Origin: Paenibacillus sp. sptzw28
Lineage (GTDB): Bacteria; Bacillota; Bacilli; Paenibacillales; Paenibacillaceae
Reading direction: 5' to 3'
Length of the DNA stretch: 64,000 bases
Assembly: GCF_019550795.1 (NCBI RefSeq)
Contig: NZ_CP080545.1
Coordinates: 1,879,501-1,943,500, forward strand
Shown here: piece by piece, positions 8,183-16,305 of the stretch
Layout of the letters: each line of letters opens with the position of its first letter
Position numbering within the stretch: the stretch's first letter is position 1
Notes under the pieces: model-generated
Told to the model about the DNA's origin: nothing
What the model saw: only the letters and a program-made list of their open reading frames with translations
The model's database searches: none
Translations under genes and position numbers: made by a program

Positions 8183-8479
8183 TCAGTCGGTAAAATTCAC
8201 CGTTCCTACGACCAAGCCTAAAAATTGGTTCAAGTCTGCAGCCTCTTCTTCAGAAAGCTTGAAGACATGCTCCAAATAGCCTTCTTCCTCCAAATCGTCC
8301 TGGCCGACAATGGCGGTACGGCCGCTTTGCAAATCGGTTACAAGCTTCTTTCCGTAAAAACGGTTAGTAGACGTGATCGCAAGGTCAAATCGCTTGACGC
8401 TTGGGGAAATAAACGTAACGAATCGGGTCGACGTTTCCTCGGTCGTGTCGGACATAAAATCATAATCAGGCAACAGCAT
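8183..8479 (-). CDS. DUF3055/SAV0927-family protein
   Basis: A 98-residue cytosolic protein. 'TRFVTFISPSVKRFDLAI', 'RFYGKKLVTDLQSGRTAIVG' and 'DLEEEGYLEHVFKLSEEEA' match the small Bacillales family I know as DUF3055 (SAV0927-like). Function is unknown. ATG 8479 has an excellent AAAGGAGGA ribosome binding site 8-9 bases upstream. A sigma-A promoter is visible at 8544-8573 on the - strand, divergent from the HRDC gene's promoter. Confidence 0.8.
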   Translation of the reverse strand: MLLPDYDFMSDTTEETSTRFVTFISPSVKRFDLAITSTNRFYGKKLVTDLQSGRTAIVGQDDLEEEGYLEHVFKLSEEEAADLNQFLGLVVGTVNFTD

Positions 8480-8543
8480 GTGGGTGGTTCCTCCTTTAAA
8501 TCATTACATAAAGCCGCATATCACGGATAAGTATGTTCGTCCT

Positions 8544-8573
8544 ATCATAGCACTCGGCCAACTCCGGGAGCAA
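8544..8573 (-). promoter_or_regulatory. Sigma-A promoter for the DUF3055-like gene
   Basis: On the - strand TTGCTC (8573-8568), an 18-base spacer, and TATGAT (8549-8544). It points at the gene starting at 8479 and is back-to-back with the + strand promoter at 8605. Confidence 0.5.
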
Positions 8574-8604
8574 CATCTATAGCCGCTTGATTGATGGATT
8601 TCTG

Positions 8605-8633
8605 TTGCCATGCAGCCTGCGCTGTGCTATGAT
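8605..8633 (+). promoter_or_regulatory. Sigma-A promoter ahead of a short terminated leader
   Basis: TTGCCA (8605-8610), a spacer of exactly 17 bases, and TATGAT (8628-8633). The predicted start near 8640 lies only about 65 bases before a strong intrinsic terminator and 120 bases before the HRDC-protein start codon. Confidence 0.6.
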
Positions 8634-8661
8634 GTGAGCAATCAAATCAATGAACGTGGGG

Positions 8662-8706
8662 AAGCACCCTTCTAGCCGTCACCGGCCGGAAGGGTGCTTT
8701 TTTTTG
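8662..8706 (+). terminator. Strong intrinsic terminator inside the HRDC gene leader
   Basis: AAGCACCCTTC (8662-8672) pairs perfectly with GAAGGGTGCTT (8689-8699), followed by eight T residues. It sits between a good promoter and the start codon at 8764, so it either attenuates that gene or ends a separate RNA of about 65 nt. Confidence 0.85.
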
Positions 8707-8763
8707 TTCGCATTTCAACCGTTCATTCGTTTGGTGAAAAATCATTTGCGGAGGGGTTCAAAT

Positions 8764-9762
8764 ATGCAAGTCGTATTTCTAAACACGTTTGAAAAAATGG
8801 AAGCGGACGGCCGCGCCCTGCAGGCGCAGCTATCGATCTGCGAGCAGGATGGCGTATGGTCGGTTATATGGACTGATTCCCCAAACGGCAAGGCTGACCG
8901 CCAGGCGGTTTGGTTCGAAGGCGGATCCTGGGAGGAGATGATGGCCGCCTTCCGTCATGGCGTCGCCATTCAGATGGGGGGAGGCTACTCCCCGTTGCTT
9001 GACGGCATGCTAGACGACCGCCGAACAGTGACCGGGACGGGAAGCTTATACTCGATGCTCCAATGCTATGGAGAAATCAATGCCAATCAGGATTTGTATG
9101 ACGCGCTTCGCGAGTGGCGCCGGGCGAGAGCCGTGTCCGACAAGAAGTCGGCATACCTCGTTGCCACGAACAGGATGCTTTGGATGATAAGCGCCTTCAT
9201 TCCGCAGCAGCCCGATGAACTGAATCAAATTCCGGGGTGGGGAGAAGCAAAGCAAGCGTCATTCGGCGAAGATGTACTCGCCATTACGCGCCGCTTCGAG
9301 CGTAATACGTCATTTCCTCTTGACTGGGTTGCAGAATCACTGGATCAACAGGCCTATACGCAATGGCTATTCAAGCAAAAGGAAAACAAATATAAAACTC
9401 AAATGGACAAGCAGCAGGAGAAACGTCTTCTACTGGGGGCAATTGCGGAAGGTAAATCTCTCGCTGAGCTCCAGACCCAGCTTGAGATGCCTCGCCGTGA
9501 TTTGATGGAGCGTATTGAGAAGCTCGAGACGGAGGGATATGACATGGAGCCGCTGATTGAACGCGAGCTCGAGCAGATGCCGGAATCGGAGCAGCTGCTC
9601 GTCTGGGATGCGCTTCTTAGTGTGGGCGACCAATATTTAAAGCCGGTATTGTACAAAGTATATGGGGAAGATTCAGTTCAAGGAAAACCCCTCGATTTGC
9701 TGTATGACCGTTTAAGACTGATCCGTCTGCGCTACCGCCGCACAAAGCCGGAAGCGATGTAA
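8764..9762 (+). CDS. HRDC-domain protein with RQC/HTH-like C-terminus, no helicase core
   Basis: A 332-residue cytosolic protein. Residues about 110-182 ('LREWRRARAVSDKKSAYLVA' through 'IPGWGEAKQASFGEDVLAI') form an HRDC domain, the nucleic-acid-binding module at the end of RecQ helicases and RNase D. Residues about 225-300 ('LLGAIAEGKSLAELQTQLEM' and following) resemble the helicase-associated HTH found next to HRDC domains. No Walker A or DEAH-type motif is present. Start ATG 8764 follows GGAGGGG. Likely a DNA-binding accessory or regulator; its actual role is unknown. Expression would have to pass the upstream terminator. Confidence 0.78.
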   Translation: MQVVFLNTFEKMEADGRALQAQLSICEQDGVWSVIWTDSPNGKADRQAVWFEGGSWEEMMAAFRHGVAIQMGGGYSPLLDGMLDDRRTVTGTGSLYSMLQCYGEINANQDLYDALREWRRARAVSDKKSAYLVATNRMLWMISAFIPQQPDELNQIPGWGEAKQASFGEDVLAITRRFERNTSFPLDWVAESLDQQAYTQWLFKQKENKYKTQMDKQQEKRLLLGAIAEGKSLAELQTQLEMPRRDLMERIEKLETEGYDMEPLIERELEQMPESEQLLVWDALLSVGDQYLKPVLYKVYGEDSVQGKPLDLLYDRLRLIRLRYRRTKPEAM

Positions 9763-9818
9763 GGCGTTGGAACCCGTCGCCTGAGGCCTGAAAGCCTGCC
9801 GCTTGTGCGATGATTGCA

Positions 9819-10817
9819 TCAATTAGCGTCTGACCAGATGGGATCGGCAAATCGAATCTCTGCTCCGCTGTCACAGGGAAGCCCGGTTTCGTAGGAGCGG
9901 TTGCCGATAGCTGCCGCGACCGCTTCACGAAGCTTGCAATGGATAAGAGTATCATAGCTGATCGGCTGATCGGCGAATTTCTCTTGTTCACGGAACCAAA
10001 GAAGTATTGCCGTTGTAACCGCTTTACCTTCTTCCATCGCGCGATCCCACATATCCCAGACACTCTCGTTTTTCATCTGTATCCCATCTGTAGGATCCAG
10101 CCAAGGCCGTGCCGATTCGTTTAAAATATCAAGCGGCGGAATGTCGCGTTTATAGACGAGCGGCTCGATTTTCCGGAAGGTCAGCATTCTTCGGATTCCA
10201 GTCGGATCATAAAATAAACGCTGGGCACGGATCATGTCCCGCATCGCGATTCTCCAGTGCTCGCGCCTGATATAAGAAGCAAGCTCGGGATAGTGGACAG
10301 CGGTAATTTGTTCAAAGGCATCCACAATTACGTCCGGGAGCTCTCCCTCATTGTTGATTTCGCGCCAAACCTCCGTTTTCCATGTTTCGATCCCGATCAG
10401 CTTTCTCACTATAAGCGTATCCATCATCACTTCGAATCGCTGGTGATCCCATTTGCGGAAGCCGGACCGGCTGAAAACATAAGGATGCATGTTTCGGTCC
10501 AGAATGTGATGCAGCACGAAACCCAAGGTATAGACCAAAGCGGGATTGGGCTTTGAATCGTCCGAAGGGTGCAGGCTTACCGCATCCAGCAGGTCCATAA
10601 GCACGGGACCGCAGTGGCGGCTGTGCATCTCGCTGCCCAGCCTGTTCATTGTCTTATCTTTTTGCCATGGAAGAAAACGGTGATAGAATAAGAAATCCGG
10701 TCCCTGGCAGCCCATGTTGAACATCCGTTTCAGCGAAGGAGCTGCAATTAATTGTTTTTCGCCAATCGAATCCAAGACCTTTTGCCCAAAAATGAAATGG
10801 GTCCATACATTCGGCAT
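9819..10817 (-). CDS. Zinc-dependent phospholipase C-family protein
   Basis: A 332-residue protein of the zinc-dependent phospholipase C fold. The N-terminal 'MPNVWTHFIFGQKVLD' supplies the early Trp-Thr-His, 'MGCQGPDFLFYHRFLPW' supplies the QGPD metal-binding block, and 'LGFVLHHILDRNMHPYVF' supplies further His/Asp ligands. No signal peptide is seen, unlike secreted alpha-toxin-type enzymes, so it probably acts inside the cell. ATG 10817 is chosen over an upstream ATG because GGGGAGGAG is correctly placed for it and Met-Pro-Asn-Val-Trp is the usual family N-terminus. Substrate is unknown. It converges on the HRDC gene. Confidence 0.82.
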   Translation of the reverse strand: MPNVWTHFIFGQKVLDSIGEKQLIAAPSLKRMFNMGCQGPDFLFYHRFLPWQKDKTMNRLGSEMHSRHCGPVLMDLLDAVSLHPSDDSKPNPALVYTLGFVLHHILDRNMHPYVFSRSGFRKWDHQRFEVMMDTLIVRKLIGIETWKTEVWREINNEGELPDVIVDAFEQITAVHYPELASYIRREHWRIAMRDMIRAQRLFYDPTGIRRMLTFRKIEPLVYKRDIPPLDILNESARPWLDPTDGIQMKNESVWDMWDRAMEEGKAVTTAILLWFREQEKFADQPISYDTLIHCKLREAVAAAIGNRSYETGLPCDSGAEIRFADPIWSDAN

Positions 10818-10974
10818 ACTCTGCTTCTCCTCCCCGGGACTATTGTTCGACATTTATTTTCATTTTCTCTCATGAACATCAAAGGAATAGTATACTTGTC
10901 CTGGCCAATTTAGTATAATACAAATCAAATAGTGGAAATTACTCGAATCAAGTCGAAAAGGGGGCTACCTCGCG

Positions 10975-11436
10975 GTGAAGGCGGAATATATTAATCCCTT
11001 CTTAGAGTCCGCTAAAATTGTCATCGAACAGATGATTCAAATTCGTCCGGCAACAGGACATCTGGGCGTAAAGGATGTTAAATTCGTTGAGAATTACATA
11101 TGGATTCAGATTGGCCTCAACGGCCAAATGAACGGCGATATTGTATTTGGCTTAAGCGAGCAAGTAGCGATGAAGATCATTTCGGCGATGATGGGCGGTT
11201 ACGTTATATCAGAAATTGACGAAATGGGCAGAAGTGCGATTTCCGAGCTTGGTAATATGATTAGCGGAAACGCGAGTACGATACTGTTTAATCAAGGCAT
11301 TCGGGTCGATATCACCCCGCCTAAAGTCCTGCATTCGGCACAATCCGCAGGCTTTGCCACACAGAAAGCCCTTACAATTCCGCTGATTATGGATGGAATT
11401 GGCGAATTGGATATACAGGTCCTAATTGCATCGTAA
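10975..11436 (+). CDS. cheX: CheX-type chemotaxis phosphatase
   Basis: A 153-residue member of the CheC/CheX/FliY family that dephosphorylates CheY-P. The catalytic pattern S-x3-E-x2-N is visible in 'SAISELGNMISGNAS', placed as in CheX. 'INPFLESAKIVIEQM' is a typical CheX N-terminus. Start GTG 10975 follows AAGGGGG. It is monocistronic with its own terminator and is not next to other chemotaxis genes, which is common for CheX-like proteins in this group. Confidence 0.88.
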   Translation: MKAEYINPFLESAKIVIEQMIQIRPATGHLGVKDVKFVENYIWIQIGLNGQMNGDIVFGLSEQVAMKIISAMMGGYVISEIDEMGRSAISELGNMISGNASTILFNQGIRVDITPPKVLHSAQSAGFATQKALTIPLIMDGIGELDIQVLIAS

Positions 11437-11444
11437 CATGTTTT

Positions 11445-11469
11445 AAGCTCCTGCGGGAGCTTTTTTTAT
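11445..11469 (+). terminator. Intrinsic terminator after cheX
   Basis: AAGCTCC (11445-11451), loop TGCG, GGAGCTT (11456-11462), then a run of T. Confidence 0.9.
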
Positions 11470-11569
11470 TATTTGAAAGGCGGAGGTTCCGCAAGATTGA
11501 GGATGAGAATAAGACATTTTTTTGCCTAAATGTACCGGTTGCAGTAAACTGAAGATCAGGTGATACAAG

Positions 11570-12343
11570 TTGATAAAGGGCAAAATTGTATTCATAACCG
11601 GAGCGACCAGCGGAATTGGGGAAGTAACTGCAAAACTGCTGTCCGCCCGCGGAGCGGTCCCGATTTTGACGGGAAGAAATGAGCGTAAGTTGATGGCTGC
11701 GGCTGCATCGATTACCGGCAGGCATGGTTATTATAAGCTTGATGTGACCGATAATGAAGAGGTCCGTCGGGTGATTGAACGGGCCGTGTCCGATTTTGGG
11801 AGAATCGATGTGCTGATTAATAATGCCGGTTTCGGCCATTTTGAGCTATTTGACGATTCGCCGGTTGAGCGTTTTGCGAGCATGATGGATACAAATTATA
11901 TGGGCATTGTCCGCTGTGCGAAAGCAGTGCTTCCTTTTATGAAGCGGCAGGGCGGCGGCCATATCGTCAATATCGCTTCCATGGCGGGAAAGTTAAGCAC
12001 TCCGAAAACGTCCGGCTATGCGGCCACAAAGCATGCCGTATTGGGTCTTACCAATGCGATGAGGTCGGAGCTGGCCCCGATGGGTATAGCGGTCTCGGCG
12101 GTCAACCCCGGTCCGATCGATACTCCTTTCCTTCAGCTGGCGGATCCCGAAGGGACATATTCCGACAGTATTCGCGGCTACATGCTCACACCGGTGAAGG
12201 TGGCGGAAGCCATTGTGAAGGTTATCGAAAGGCGTACGCCGGAGGTGGACCTGCCGTTATGGGCAGCGGTCGGGATTCGTCTTTATGGACTGTTTCCGCG
12301 TCTGGCCGATCGACTCGCAGGCCGGTGGCTTAATCGCAAATAA
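11570..12343 (+). CDS. Short-chain dehydrogenase/reductase (SDR)
   Basis: A classical SDR, 257 residues. The NAD(P)-binding 'TGATSGIG' is at residues 10-17, 'NNAG' at 84-87, the catalytic Ser at about 137, and Tyr150-x3-Lys154 in 'YAATK'. 'PGPIDTPF' follows as usual. Arg36 soon after strand 2 hints at NADPH preference. It resembles the YqjQ-like oxidoreductases of Bacillales; the substrate is unknown. The start is a TTG at 11570 with an AGGTGAT ribosome binding site. The DEAD-box helicase gene starts 28 bases downstream and may be co-transcribed. Confidence 0.9.
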   Translation: MIKGKIVFITGATSGIGEVTAKLLSARGAVPILTGRNERKLMAAAASITGRHGYYKLDVTDNEEVRRVIERAVSDFGRIDVLINNAGFGHFELFDDSPVERFASMMDTNYMGIVRCAKAVLPFMKRQGGGHIVNIASMAGKLSTPKTSGYAATKHAVLGLTNAMRSELAPMGIAVSAVNPGPIDTPFLQLADPEGTYSDSIRGYMLTPVKVAEAIVKVIERRTPEVDLPLWAAVGIRLYGLFPRLADRLAGRWLNRK

Positions 12344-12371
12344 ACGCTTATTTATAGAAATGAGGGGCATA

Positions 12372-13901
12372 ATGAACGCAACATGGGAAACTTTTGGGCT
12401 TCACCCGCAGCTGACGGAGGCGCTCAAGATAAACGGAATTAAAACGCCGACACCGGTGCAGGAAGCAGCTATCCCCCTGCTGCTGGAAGGTCGGGATGTG
12501 TCGGCGAAATCACAGACGGGAACGGGCAAGACTCTCGCATATATACTGCCGGCACTGCAGCTGGTCGACGTCAAGAATACAGCGGTTCAGGTAATGGTAC
12601 TTGCGCCGACACAAGAGCTGGCCATGCAGATATTCCGCGTGGCGGAGAACTATGGCGGGGAATTAGGTATAAAAGTCCAGCAGCTGATAGGCGGGGCTTC
12701 GATGCAGCGGCAGGTTGAGAAATTAAAGCAGCATCCTCATGTCGTGATTGGAACGCCAGGGCGTATTCATGAGATTGTGACGACAGGCAAACTGAAACTT
12801 CATCATATTCGGCTAATGATCATCGATGAAGCGGATCAGGTGTTTAATCTCGGTTCTACCAAAGAAGTGGAAACGCTGCTTAAAGGAATGGTGAGGGACA
12901 GACAAATCGCGTTCTTCTCTGCAACCCGGCCGCTGGAGATGGAGAAAGTGGAAGAAAGGTGGATGAGCAGCCCCGAGCGGGTCGATGTTACAGAGGATTA
13001 TAATGCGCTGGAGAATGTCGAGCATTATTACCTTGTTTGCGATAAGCGGGATAAAGTAGATACGGCAAGGCGGCTTATTCGGATGCTGGAGCCGAAATCA
13101 GCGCTTCTCTTTATTAACGAAACCGATGAGATCGCCAACTACGAAGCGAAATTCGGGTATGAGGGTTTTACGGTAGAGACCCTTTACGGGGATGCGGACA
13201 AACAGCGTCGCGCAGGTACGTTAGCCCGGTTTCGAGAAGGCCGATGCCAGCTGCTGATAGCAACTGACATTGCGGCGAGGGGACTTGATATCGTCGATTT
13301 GCCTCTTGTCGTACATCTGGATCCGGCGCTCGATGCAGACCACTACGTACACCGCTCGGGCCGCACCGGCCGCATGGGCAAGCCCGGCACCGTAGTGTCC
13401 ATCGTAACTCAGCAGCAGTTGTTTATCATGGATAAATTCCGAAAGCAGCTGGGTATCGATCTGCGGGAGAGAACGATGTACCGCGGCCGCTTAACGGAAC
13501 CAGGGGACCTAAAGGGCGGGCGCGCCGTTCCGCAAGCGCTCCGGAGCGATCGTAACACCGCAACCGGGGGACATGCCGACCTGACGAAGTCTGAACGGCA
13601 GGGCGGTTCCCCGGATGTTGTCGGGGAACCGCGTACACCTGTAACCGGCAGTCGCCCGTTGCAGACTAGCGGCCGGCAGCAGGGGGCAGATACCCCAAGA
13701 AAGCAGGGGCAATTGTTTAACGGTGCAGATGCCGGGCAAGGCGGCGGCAAGCAGAAGAAGCCGGCGAAAGGCGGACAAGCCGCGCAAACCCGAGACAAAC
13801 CGGCCAAATCAGCGCGGGAGAGGGAACGAGACCGTAAAGACAAGGGCGCGCCGAAGTGGCTGAAGGCCAAGCGCAATGACAGCGCTAAGAGCGATGACTA
13901 A
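12372..13901 (+). CDS. DEAD-box RNA helicase with long basic tail (YfmL-like core)
   Basis: ATP-dependent RNA helicase. In order: Q motif ('GIKTPTPVQEAAIP'), Walker A 'SQTGTGKT' (about 47-54), 'TPGR', DEAD box 'IIDEADQVF' (152-155), SAT (183-185), 'ATDIAARGLDI' and 'HRSGRTGR' (327-334). The core matches B. subtilis YfmL, which ends near residue 375. Here a further 135 or so residues follow, rich in Gly, Arg, Lys, Gln and Pro with no fold, a likely RNA-binding disordered tail as in cold-shock or ribosome-assembly helicases. ATG 12372 follows GAGGGG. No RNA-recognition domain of the CshA/DbpA type is visible. Confidence 0.92.
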   Translation: MNATWETFGLHPQLTEALKINGIKTPTPVQEAAIPLLLEGRDVSAKSQTGTGKTLAYILPALQLVDVKNTAVQVMVLAPTQELAMQIFRVAENYGGELGIKVQQLIGGASMQRQVEKLKQHPHVVIGTPGRIHEIVTTGKLKLHHIRLMIIDEADQVFNLGSTKEVETLLKGMVRDRQIAFFSATRPLEMEKVEERWMSSPERVDVTEDYNALENVEHYYLVCDKRDKVDTARRLIRMLEPKSALLFINETDEIANYEAKFGYEGFTVETLYGDADKQRRAGTLARFREGRCQLLIATDIAARGLDIVDLPLVVHLDPALDADHYVHRSGRTGRMGKPGTVVSIVTQQQLFIMDKFRKQLGIDLRERTMYRGRLTEPGDLKGGRAVPQALRSDRNTATGGHADLTKSERQGGSPDVVGEPRTPVTGSRPLQTSGRQQGADTPRKQGQLFNGADAGQGGGKQKKPAKGGQAAQTRDKPAKSARERERDRKDKGAPKWLKAKRNDSAKSDD

Positions 13902-13927
13902 TCAAAGCGCTGACAAGCGCGATGACA

Positions 13928-13992
13928 AGGCTAACCCAATCAGAGTTAGTTAGTCCACGCGCGATGTGAGGCTAACCGAATCAGAGTTAGTT
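13928..13992 (+). repeat. Tandem imperfect 24-bp repeat with internal dyad
   Basis: Copies at 13928-13951 and 13969-13992 differ at one base (AGGCTAACC[C/G]AATCAGAG, continuing GTTAGTT) and start 41 bases apart. Each contains CTAAC and GTTAG as an inverted pair, so each can form a small hairpin. Confidence 0.6.
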
Positions 13993-14096
13993 CCAACTGC
14001 GCTGCGCGATTAACCGCGATCAAAAGCAGCGTACAATCAAGGTGCTTCTGTTAATTGCTGAGCTTTACTGCCGGGCAGGGCTAAATGCACATAAAC

Positions 14097-14132
14097 AATG
14101 GCTGTCGAGATGACTCGACAGCCATTATTATA
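14097..14132 (+). terminator. Hairpin terminator, helicase side of the intergenic region
   Basis: AATGGCTGTCGAG (14097-14109), loop ATGA, CTCGACAGCCATT (14114-14126): a perfect 13-bp stem followed by ATTATATA. The T-run is poor, so efficiency is uncertain. Confidence 0.65.
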
Positions 14133-14443
14133 TACCGGCAGTTTAACGCGGTACAGCAGTGAAATCTAAAGTAAACCCTCACATTTGTCAATAGACAGGA
14201 TGAACGGAAGACCTGATATTCGCTGGCCATAATTGAGTGAGCAGGTTTAGTCGATTATTGCCTACAGCCTGAAAGTAACCATTTTTCTCCTCAGTTCTGT
14301 GTCAATTGAAAATAGTGAAGTGTAAGAATCGTATAGTGCCTTATCTTCAGAGAAGCCCTTGAATGCCTATGCTGCACCGGATTTGAAATCCGCTGTAATT
14401 GTACAAGGCGGTGGAAAAATGGTAACAAATCGAAAAAATCCTG

Positions 14444-14472
14444 TTGAGCGAAAGCGCAATAAAGATTATCTT
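14444..14472 (+). promoter_or_regulatory. Possible weak sigma-A promoter of the GH35-GH29 operon
   Basis: TTGAGC (14444-14449), 17-base spacer, TATCTT (14467-14472), about 70 bases before the GH35 start. Imperfect hexamers fit an activator-dependent promoter, but the call is weak. Confidence 0.3.
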
Positions 14473-14544
14473 TTGGCTAACCCGATTCGGGTTTCTTGAA
14501 GGTATACCCATCTCTAAATACGGACATCCGGAGGCAGCAATATC

Positions 14545-16302
14545 ATGTTTAGCTTTGAGAAAAGTGAATTTTACGATCGGGACAAAACGGTTCGCATTCT
14601 TTCGGGCGCCATTCATTATTTCCGGGTTGTACCGGAGTATTGGCGTGACCGGCTCCTTAAGCTGAGAGCATGCGGTTTGAATACGGTCGAAACTTACATT
14701 CCCTGGAATTTTCATGAACCTGAAGAAGGGGAGTTCCATTTTGACGGGATGGCCAATGTTGTCCGGTTCATTGAAACCGCCGGAGAACTTGGTTTGTACG
14801 TTATCGTCCGTCCAAGCCCGTATATTTGCGCCGAATGGGAGTTCGGCGGGCTGCCCGCGTGGCTGCTGGCGGATTCGGATATGCAGCTTCGCTGCTATCA
14901 TCAGCCGTTCCTGGACAGGGTGAATGCTTATTATGACGTGCTAATGCCAAAGCTGAAGCCGCTTCTGTGTACGAATGGCGGGCCGGTCATTGCCGTTCAA
15001 ATCGAGAATGAATACGGCAGCTACGGGAACGATGCCCGGTATCTGGAGTACCTTAAACACGCTTTAACCGATCGCGGAATCGATGTTCTGCTGTTCACTT
15101 CCGACGGACCGACAGACGCACTGCTCCAGGGAGGTTCGATTCCAGGTACGCTGGCTACCGTCAATTTCGGATCGCAGCCCGTTTCTTCCTTCGCCAAGCT
15201 GCGGGAATATCAAGCGGATGCTCCGCTCATGTGCATGGAGTTTTGGAACGGTTGGTTCGACCATTGGGGAAAGGGCCATCATACCCGGGATGCAGGGGAT
15301 GTAGCGCAAGTGTTCGAAGAGATGCTCAAAGAGCAAGCATCCGTTAATTTCTATATGTTTCATGGCGGAACGAATTTCGGATTCTACAATGGCGCGAACT
15401 GCCAAACTTATAACCATTATGAACCGACCATAACAAGTTACGACTATGATTCACTGCTTGATGAAGCAGGCGAGCCGACGGAGAAATATTTTGCCGTGCG
15501 GGAAGTGATTTCGCGGTATTCCGATATCGGTGAATATGAACCGCCGGAGAGAATCGGCAGACAGGCTTACGGTGAAGTCGCGATGGAGGAGCAAGCCGGA
15601 TTATTTGAGAATCTGGACAGGCTTTCAACGCCGTTTCGCTCAGCGACACCTCTGCCGATGGAGAAAGCGGGTCAAAATTACGGTTTCATCATGTATACGA
15701 CTCGAATTACAGGTCCGCGTCCGGCTGAGGAGCTTCACCTTCAGGACGTCCGCGACCGTGCAATGGTTTTCCTTGACGATGCGTTAATCGGCATTATCGA
15801 ACGGGCGGAGAAGGAGCAAACCGTATCTTTCTCCGTTCCGGCTGAAGGAGCGACACTAAGTATCCTCGTCGAAAATATGGGGCGGATCAACTATGGTCCA
15901 TATTTGAAAGATGCCAAGGGAATAACGGAAGGCGTCCGGCTCGGCTTTCAATTTTTGTTCGATTGGACGATTCGTCCCCTTCCTTTGAAGGATTTATCAA
16001 ATGTAACGTACGGTAACACTTATGTACAAACACAGCCGTTATTTTACAGGGGAACTCTTCATACCGAGACTGCGCTAGACACGTTTATCGATATGGGCGG
16101 CTGGACCAAAGGGGTCGTATTTATCAACGGCTTCAACCTGGGCCGGTATTGGAACAAAGGACCGCAGCGAACCTTATACGTTCCCGGCCCCTTACTGCGC
16201 AAAGGCGAGAACGAAATAATCGTATTCGAGCTGCACGGAACCCGGCAGCGCTCGATAACTTTCACGGATAAGCCAATACTGAATCAACTGATGGAGGAAT
16301 AA
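14545..16302 (+). CDS. GH35 beta-galactosidase, cytoplasmic
   Basis: Hydrolyses terminal beta-linked galactose. The GH35 barrel occupies about residues 1-320: 'SGAIHYFRVVPEYW', 'ICAEWEFGGLPAWL', acid/base Glu156 in 'QIENEYGSYG', and nucleophile Glu232 in 'MEFWNGWFDHWG'. Beta-sandwich domains follow. At 585 residues it matches the short bacterial/animal-type GH35 enzymes that prefer beta-1,3- or beta-1,4-galactosides on oligosaccharides. No signal peptide, so it works on imported sugar. CGGAGG precedes ATG 14545. It is the first gene of the operon and is followed after 3 bases by the isomerase gene. Confidence 0.93.
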   Translation: MFSFEKSEFYDRDKTVRILSGAIHYFRVVPEYWRDRLLKLRACGLNTVETYIPWNFHEPEEGEFHFDGMANVVRFIETAGELGLYVIVRPSPYICAEWEFGGLPAWLLADSDMQLRCYHQPFLDRVNAYYDVLMPKLKPLLCTNGGPVIAVQIENEYGSYGNDARYLEYLKHALTDRGIDVLLFTSDGPTDALLQGGSIPGTLATVNFGSQPVSSFAKLREYQADAPLMCMEFWNGWFDHWGKGHHTRDAGDVAQVFEEMLKEQASVNFYMFHGGTNFGFYNGANCQTYNHYEPTITSYDYDSLLDEAGEPTEKYFAVREVISRYSDIGEYEPPERIGRQAYGEVAMEEQAGLFENLDRLSTPFRSATPLPMEKAGQNYGFIMYTTRITGPRPAEELHLQDVRDRAMVFLDDALIGIIERAEKEQTVSFSVPAEGATLSILVENMGRINYGPYLKDAKGITEGVRLGFQFLFDWTIRPLPLKDLSNVTYGNTYVQTQPLFYRGTLHTETALDTFIDMGGWTKGVVFINGFNLGRYWNKGPQRTLYVPGPLLRKGENEIIVFELHGTRQRSITFTDKPILNQLMEE

Positions 16303-16305
16303 ACA

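Larger units (their letters stand above)
13902..14544. other. Gene-free region between the helicase gene and the glycan operon
   Basis: About 640 bases with no supported gene. It contains a tandem imperfect repeat (13928-13992), a strong hairpin terminator (14097-14132), and a weak sigma-A-like promoter before the GH35 gene (14444-14472). The AT-rich part from 14160 to 14440 is the natural place for the AraC-type regulator of the locus to bind, but I see no clear repeated site in it. Confidence 0.5.
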
